Positions 59,255 through 64,000 of a stretch of 64,000 nucleotides of DNA are shown here, piece after piece; within the stretch, counting starts at the first letter, position 1, and each line of letters opens with the position of its first letter. The notes under the pieces are model-generated. The model had not been told where the DNA came from. It saw only the letters and a list, made by a program, of their open reading frames with translations, and did no database searches. This DNA is from JAFNAG01 sp963721405. GTDB lineage: Bacteria > Acidobacteriota > UBA6911. The translations under genes and the position numbers were made by a program. The stretch lies in assembly GCA_963721405.1 (NCBI GenBank), contig CAVRJA010000014.1:1-64000 (forward strand), given 5' to 3'.

Positions 59255-60265
59255 TCAGTCTATTTCCGGTTCCTGCACGGGCTCGCCGGCACTTGGACTC
59301 CCCTTCATTCGCCGGCGGTAAGCCGTGACATTTTCAATCTTCCAGAGTATCGCGGGGTGACGAGAAAGACGGGCCGTTTCCGCGGCATCATCAGGAAAAA
59401 GCAGGTCCAACTTCAGATTTCCTTGCTGGACGGCAGAACAATATTCATTTTCAATTGCAACCAAAGAGACAAAAGGCTCTACTCTCTGCCACGCGCGTTC
59501 TACTATATCCGTGGCGGAAACATCCGCATTGGATGACAGCATCGGCAAGAGTTGCTCGGCAACGACTCGGTCCGAGAGCAGATTTTGCAACCGGTCATGC
59601 CCGTAAGCATAGAGAGGATGTTCAAGAATTGCCGATATGGCGATGAAACGAGCCCGAAAATCGGAGGTATTGAGAATCTGTACCGCAGCTCCTGATAGAT
59701 TCGCTACATCCCATGCGTCGCGAGCTGCACACCGATCGAGGAGCGCGAGCAGTTTTCCGGCAATAAGTTCAGATTGACCAGCAATGCGAACTTTGGGCTG
59801 GTCCAAATCGCCTGGCTGCCAAACAGCCCTAGTCTCTGTCGCACAAAGAGGAAGGCGGAACAGGAAGTTCAGATCGACCTCGATGTGCTCCTCGTGCCCG
59901 AGTACCGATCGATAGCGTAAGAATATTTTTCTGCCGGCAAATGCATCGGCTGATCTCTGAACACGATATTCGTGGCGTTCGGCAAGTTCCATTACGGCAT
60001 TTTCCACGGTTGGCCTGGCTGCCAGCATCTTCTCCCGCTCGACGTGCGCAATCTAGTTGTAATCCAGATCAACCGACAGCCGTCCCGGCGGGCCAAAGCA
60101 GAGGTTGAGTGCCGTCCCTCCCTTTAGCGCCAGCGCATTCCCCAGTAGCGGATGGCGAGCAATGTCGGCAGCAAGTTCTCCGAGTCGAACGACTTTTTCC
60201 AGAGCAGCAACCTGATGTCCGGATTCCGCAGAACATCGCTTGAGGTAGTCAAGGCTAAGCTTCAT
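59255..60265 (-). pseudogene. abiEii: AbiEii-type toxin gene with an in-frame amber codon
   Basis: ATG 60265 gives MKLSLDYLKRCSAESGHQVA, then the nucleotidyltransferase signature LKGGTALNLCFGPPGRLSVD, LDYN, and then TAG at 60053-60055 where the family has Tyr (LDYNYI). The frame continues unbroken (IAHVEREKMLAARPTVEN...) to the stop at 59255. The longest internal frame, from 60028, lacks the catalytic signature, so the toxin should be inactive unless the stop is suppressed. It overlaps abiEi by 11 bases. The family is a nucleotidyltransferase of type IV systems. Confidence 0.85.
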
Positions 60266-61052
60266 TGGCTGTGCCCATTTGCAAAATCGAGCGAGGCAGG
60301 ATTAGATTCCACCTGGGCACTAAAGCTCCTCCCCGGCTGTTACGCTCAAGATACTGCGGGGAACTAGGACGACGTTTCTCAAGGCTGTGAAGCAAAGCGT
60401 CGGGAACGTGAAATGCTTCTTGATATCGCTCCAGGAACCAGCCCGTTGCCGCCCAGAGGTTGGCGATCTTATAACGACTCAGGACCTCTTCGAGCAAACC
60501 AAGTTCCAGAACGGGGAATCCGGCGGCAGACTGCACGAGTTCCTCCAGCCCTCCGACCAATGACGGTCGCCTGAATCCTTCTACAAGCGTTCGCTCAGGT
60601 CCGGTCACCCTGAGCAATCGTCCTTGTCGCTCGATCCGGCGAGTTGCCAGATTTCGGTCTTCTTCCTTCTGCAACGAGCCTGGATGCTCCAGGAAACGGA
60701 CGGAACCACCGTTCAATTTCAGCATCCTGCGCCGTCGATTCGTGTAAATGGTATATTGGTTCCACATTGAATGTGCCGCCCCCAGGAGTTCAAGGGCACC
60801 ATGATGGGAAAAGATCCCTTCTGGCCTGAGAGCTGCGCCAACCAGTGGCGCATCTGCGCGGAAGGATTTTGCATCGCCAATTGCGGGCACCACGGCATAG
60901 ATGCCCTTTGACACAAGCTTAAGCTTGCCAGTGCTTAAATGATGCTTCAGCCGCTCTATTGTCCCTCGACGACCTCGCGCAGGCGCGAGATTGCGCTCAG
61001 CTTCATCCAGAGAAAAAACCGGCCATAATGTAAAGAAATCAGCTGTCTTCAT
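60255..61052 (-). CDS. abiEi: AbiEi-type antitoxin, unit 4
   Basis: 265 residues. An N-terminal winged helix (FFTLWPVFSLDEAERNLAPARGRRGTIERLKHH) is followed by the AbiEi-type body (GIYAVVPAIG; IFSHHGALELLGAAHSMWNQ; VTGPERTLVEGFRRPSLVGG). It is unlike the AbiEi of unit 2 in sequence, so the two units carry different AbiE lineages. It would repress its operon through the palindrome at 61076-61088 and counter the nucleotidyltransferase downstream. The partner is broken by a nonsense codon. Confidence 0.83.
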   Translation of the reverse strand: MKTADFFTLWPVFSLDEAERNLAPARGRRGTIERLKHHLSTGKLKLVSKGIYAVVPAIGDAKSFRADAPLVGAALRPEGIFSHHGALELLGAAHSMWNQYTIYTNRRRRMLKLNGGSVRFLEHPGSLQKEEDRNLATRRIERQGRLLRVTGPERTLVEGFRRPSLVGGLEELVQSAAGFPVLELGLLEEVLSRYKIANLWAATGWFLERYQEAFHVPDALLHSLEKRRPSSPQYLERNSRGGALVPRWNLILPRSILQMGTANEA

Positions 61053-61075
61053 TTTGCATTTCGTGTATTTATAGC

Positions 61076-61088
61076 GGGTATGATACCC
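61076..61088. promoter_or_regulatory. Palindromic operator candidate upstream of abiEi
   Basis: GGGTAT-G-ATACCC, perfect 6-bp arms, 24 bases upstream of the abiEi start. On the minus strand a TATAAA sits just downstream (about 61068-61073), a likely -10 element. AbiEi antitoxins bind inverted repeats in this position. Confidence 0.5.
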
Positions 61089-61299
61089 TTAAAGACCACA
61101 AAACGTCAAACGATTTGCCGCGAGGCTCTCGATTGGACGTTTTGAGAATATAAGGGGGCTTTTTCCACCATCAGAGATCCTGCACGTCAAATTGGCTTGT
61201 GTTTGTGTCGGGAATCTCATTCGGGGGAAACTGATGCCCTTAGCGGACTCAGCGGTTGAACTTGTCGTTCGCCCGGGGGCCCGAGAATCAGGGGAGAAC

Positions 61300-61566
61300 A
61301 TGACCGAGGAGCGCCTCTGCGAAATCGACCGGCTACTCAGAGTCGCGGAAGACGAACTGTCGAATGTCGAGAAGCAGAGGCAATTCCTCCTCGATCAAAT
61401 TGCTTCGCTGAAGAGCGAAAGAGAGAACCTTCTGCGCCCCACAATCGCGGAGCCGCGTCCGCAATATTCCGCGGGGCGTGTTTCCAATCAGTCAAGCGAA
61501 GCGTGGTGCAATCTCTCTCCCGTACCCGACAGGAAGTCGGGGCCCATTCTTCTTTTTCGGTGTTGA
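61300..61566 (+). CDS. Short coiled-coil protein, possibly a gene fragment
   Basis: 88 residues from ATG 61300, preceded by GGGGAGAAC. The sequence ERLCEIDRLLRVAEDELSNV and EKQRQFLLDQIASLKSEREN is a strong coiled coil of about 45 residues. It resembles the N-terminal coiled coil of primase-helicases such as the one at 32623-35151, and the next residues (SAGRVSNQSSE) fit the usual linker. After that the frame becomes unrelated sequence. It may be the start of a lost helicase gene or a small protein. The assignment is weak. Confidence 0.35.
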   Translation: MTEERLCEIDRLLRVAEDELSNVEKQRQFLLDQIASLKSERENLLRPTIAEPRPQYSAGRVSNQSSEAWCNLSPVPDRKSGPILLFRC

Positions 61567-61659
61567 CAAATGAGACGCCTTGGGAACAAAAGCACCACGG
61601 CGAGTGGAACAAATCGCAGGTGACGGGTCCCTTTCCAGAAGAGGTCTGCCTGACCCTGA

Positions 61660-61704
61660 TGGCCACCCAAAGTACCCCACTTATGGCCACTTCAAAATAC
61701 CCCA
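61660..61704. repeat. IS21-type terminal repeats
   Basis: TGGCCACCCAAAGTACCCCA (61660-61679) and a 21-base relative of it (61684-61704, TGGCCACTTCAAAATACCCC then A) are tandem copies of the kind found at IS21-family ends. Two more copies of the TACCCCACC part lie inside the following gene near 61956 and 62008. Confidence 0.65.
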
Positions 61705-61797
61705 CCTAGCTGCGCAGATTTCGCAACAAACAGCGCTCCAGACGGCGACAGAACGTGCAAGCTCCCATTTGTTCCGTTCACAAATGGGGGAGAGAGG

Positions 61798-62262
61798 ATG
61801 AACGTTTTGAAGCCATCGCTGCAGACCACGATTAAGACATTGCTGGACAAGGAGATAAGTCAACGGGAGATCGAGCGCAAGACCGAGATCAATCGAAGGA
61901 CCATTCGCCGCTATGCCGGGTTGTGCGGTCTGAGTGCAACCGAAGAAGCTGCTGATTCAAAATACCCCACCTCGCCGGAGGTGGCTACCGGCTCTGATAT
62001 CCCAGGCGTTGAAAATACCCCACCCCGGCCACCGGCTTCCGGGCCCAAAATGCCCAAGCATGTTCGGTCGGCCTGTGAATCGCACCGGGAGTGGATCGAG
62101 GATCAGGTGAGGCGTGGCCGCAACGCCATGGCCATCTACCAGGATCTGGTGGAACTGTTCCGTTTCACTCACCGGTACAACAGTGTGAAGCGCTTCGTGC
62201 GGCTGCTCAAACGGAAGGACCCCGAGCAATATGACCGGCTGGAGTTTCTCATGGGGGAATAA
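61798..62262 (+). pseudogene. Truncated IS21-type transposase (IstA N-terminus)
   Basis: 154 residues. The HTH region (TLLDKEISQREIERKTEINRRTIRRYAGL) is followed by a linker and the second HTH (WIEDQVRRGRNAMAIYQDLV; YNSVKRFVRLLKRKDPEQYD), the N-terminal DNA-binding part of IstA. A complete IstA is about 500 residues; here it stops at RLEFLMGE, just before the catalytic core. The ATPase IstB is absent. The repeats at 61660 mark its left end. It cannot transpose. Confidence 0.8.
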
Positions 62263-62581
62263 TGGAAAGCTTTTCATATTTCGCCAAAGCGAGCTTGCGT
62301 TTCTGGTTTCTCCCCCGCTGCTTCTGCCGGTTTCGCTCCGCATAGGCGTCATGGCTGCGTCGGTAGCAGCGTTGGTAATCGGGGTGATTCTCCCGCCAGT
62401 TCTTCTGGCTGTCGGCGCACTGTTGCTCATAGCCGGAATCGGCGGCGATTCTGTTGCGGTGATACTCCCTGCGCCGGCGGCGTTGACATTCTTGTGAAAG
62501 ACAAACGGTCTGTTTGGGATGGTAAGGAGAAGGATCGAACGGCTCGTGGCAGTAGCAGTAAATGGGTTTCCTGGCTTTCAT
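62249..62581 (-). CDS. Small zinc-binding protein, putative IS21 companion
   Basis: 110 residues. CYCHEPFDPSPYHPKQTVCL followed by SQECQRRRRREYHRNRI holds a CxC...C...C pattern, and the rest (CADSQKNWRENHPDYQRCYR; NRQKQRGRNQKRKLALAKYE) is highly basic. I recognise it as a small protein family seen beside IS21-type elements in Acidobacteria and relatives, with no known role. It is convergent with the truncated IstA gene and overlaps its 3' end by 14 bases. Confidence 0.6.
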   Translation of the reverse strand: MKARKPIYCYCHEPFDPSPYHPKQTVCLSQECQRRRRREYHRNRIAADSGYEQQCADSQKNWRENHPDYQRCYRRSHDAYAERNRQKQRGRNQKRKLALAKYEKLSIIPP

Positions 62582-63037
62582 CTCGCGCTCCGGACCTGGA
62601 TTGGCCCGGTCATTCTTAGCCAGGAAAAATGGGGGAAGAACCGAAATCCGTGAAGTCTCTATATATAGAATCTTCTAAAGAGTTTTGTACCGCGTCCCCG
62701 CAGATTGACTGCCTAAAGGTGGCAGCCTCTTATTCCGGCAAAAATGGTCTCCTTTCTCGCCGGCGCTAACATCGCAAGCGTGATCGACGAGTTTTCGAAA
62801 GGGGACCGATGCTCTCGCGGGTCAGCGCCCCCCTTCAGCTGCTCAGGGAGACGGCATTGCGCCTGTATGAAATCGAGAACATGTGGCCGGCTTTCTTCGC
62901 TGATGGTCCATCTGGCCGACCCGCTCGCTGCTTCGTTCAATCTTCAATTCGTCCGCAGCCGTCATGACGGGCATCTGCGAATGGACAGCGGTTTCTTTCA
63001 AACAAGCCAATGAAGGCCCACAGGTCCTTCCTTCGCC
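62582..63037. other. Intergenic region
   Basis: About 455 bases with no supported gene; short open frames on both strands lack a domain and start signal. Confidence 0.35.
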
Positions 63038-64000
63038 TTAGTACGAATTAAGCTTGGTACGCTCCAGCGTTTTCCAGAGGTTTTTCCGGCGTTTATGCGT
63101 GAGCTTCCATTGCTCAACGATCTTCTTGCACGCAAGCGCATCGAAATCATGCAAGACGGCGAGCCACTCCGCGCAGTCACGGTAATCCCCGGCGGAGTGT
63201 TCAGGATCGGGTACGAGCCGCGCCGCGTGACGCTTCCAGAATTGAATCACCTCCGGCAGCAGTTCGCCCGCGCGCAGCCGTTTCAGCCATGTCCGCCGAA
63301 GCGTCGTCACGCGCCGGTCTCCCTGTGGTTCGCGCAAAAGCAGGCGGTGCAGTGCCGGGGAGGCCTTTTTAAGTTCGGAAGCGGAATCCAGATCCAACGT
63401 CAGGACAGCGAGAGATTTGCATGCAGCGCGCAGAGATTTACACGTTTTGCCAATATCGTTCATCCAGCGGCGGAGATCGCGGCGGAACATCGCCGGCCCT
63501 TTAGTGCCGGCGCGGGTCGCATCAACCAGGCCATGGATCCAACCGTGTTCAGATTCAGTGAACTCGTCCGTAGCCACCTCGACGCTCCAAATGGCAATCA
63601 ACGATGTCCAATCTTCGTAGATCCTCTCGGCTATTGCTTCAAATCCCTGGGGCACACGGTGGAGCGCTTGCAGAACGGCATCACCGCCGGTCCAATCCCG
63701 CAGGATGGCAAGCTGCAGCTCCAGGGCACTGGCCGTCTCACGGTCTCCTACAGCCTGCGCGGCTTTGTTCCAACGTCTCAGGAGCCCAGGAATCGCGCGG
63801 TCCTGCTCGCCATCGTAGGGGAATGAATTCTCGGTCAAAATGAGCCCTTTGCGCGGATCCCACGCCTTCCCCTCTGTCATGCGGAGCATGGAAGCCGCGG
63901 CTTGATCGGCCAGGGCGACAGCATCCTGGAATGCTTTCCGAGCGATCAGGTCGTCGATCACCGGGAGAGCGAGTCGCCAGTCCTGCAGGACGCCTTTGTG
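63038..64000 (-). CDS. Partial gene at the right edge, helical-repeat protein of unknown function
   Basis: On the minus strand the frame is open from the window edge (KGVLQDWRLALPVIDDLIARK...) to a stop at 63038, so the 5' end is outside. About 320 residues are visible. They look like helical hairpin repeats (IDDLIARKAFQDAVALADQA; LLRRWNKAAQAVGDRETASA; GGDAVLQALHRVPQGFEAIA) and end QWKLTHKRRKNLWKTLER. A TPR-like fold is suggested; no family was recognised. It may belong to unit 4 or to the next segment. Confidence 0.6.
   Translation of the reverse strand, partial: HKGVLQDWRLALPVIDDLIARKAFQDAVALADQAAASMLRMTEGKAWDPRKGLILTENSFPYDGEQDRAIPGLLRRWNKAAQAVGDRETASALELQLAILRDWTGGDAVLQALHRVPQGFEAIAERIYEDWTSLIAIWSVEVATDEFTESEHGWIHGLVDATRAGTKGPAMFRRDLRRWMNDIGKTCKSLRAACKSLAVLTLDLDSASELKKASPALHRLLLREPQGDRRVTTLRRTWLKRLRAGELLPEVIQFWKRHAARLVPDPEHSAGDYRDCAEWLAVLHDFDALACKKIVEQWKLTHKRRKNLWKTLERTKLNSY

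Overview
The window looks like an accessory region of an acidobacterial chromosome, probably from an uncultivated relative of Solibacter or Bryobacter. This taxonomy is inferred from protein types: TonB-dependent receptors with an N-terminal carboxypeptidase-regulatory repeat, a long FtsX/MacB-type permease of the kind expanded in Acidobacteria, and a dense mix of transposases. No rRNA, complete tRNA or CRISPR array was seen.

Layout. 1-5.7 kb is nested mobile DNA: a two-gene transposable element with 26-bp terminal inverted repeats, the 3' part of a gene it interrupted, and a truncated RIT (recombinase-in-trio) element joined to half of a DDE transposase gene. 5.9-14.5 kb carries a cation/proton antiporter, two TonB receptor loci each with a small Cys/His-rich protein, and a truncated CHAT-type gene.

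From 14.86 kb rightwards the window is a tandem array. Four direct repeats (14861, 29598, 43179, 55948) are the 3' half of a CAT-anticodon tRNA gene, read on the minus strand. Each is followed 224-291 bp later by the same pair of overlapping plus-strand genes: a ParA ATPase and a winged-helix DNA-binding protein ('gene 2'). A fifth, deleted junction lies near 54.15-54.33 kb. Pairs of 11-bp tandem repeats flank the tRNA fragments like integrase arm sites. Gene 2 of every unit contains two clusters of an imperfect palindrome, consensus TGCCACCGTGGCA, mostly at 18-bp intervals inside the coding sequence. I read this as a stack of tRNA-targeted integrative elements that share a plasmid-like partition or replication module and lack a recognisable integrase of their own.

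Cargo by unit. Unit 1 (14.9-29.6 kb): module broken by an IS4-family insertion, BrnT/BrnA, a complete RIT element inside a transposase gene, an ABC-type permease and an M1-like peptidase. Unit 2 (29.6-43.2 kb): intact module, a TOTE-type primase-helicase, an AbiE system whose toxin gene is split by a 4.4-kb four-gene transposon, and a transposase relic. Unit 3 (43.2-55.9 kb): frameshifted module, two HExxH proteins, an XRE-ImmA/IrrE and PIN-fragment pair, an abiEii relic, an IS1096-passenger-like protein, a SEC-C protein, the fifth junction relic and a UPF0175/DUF3368 pair. Unit 4 (55.9 kb to the end): a diverged but intact module, an AbiE pair with a nonsense codon in the toxin, an IS21 relic and a partial gene at the right edge.

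The shared module would keep or copy an excised unit, and the toxin-antitoxin genes would select for its retention. Nested insertions and frameshifts show that several units are decaying. Family assignments come from reading the sequences by eye; none was checked by database search.
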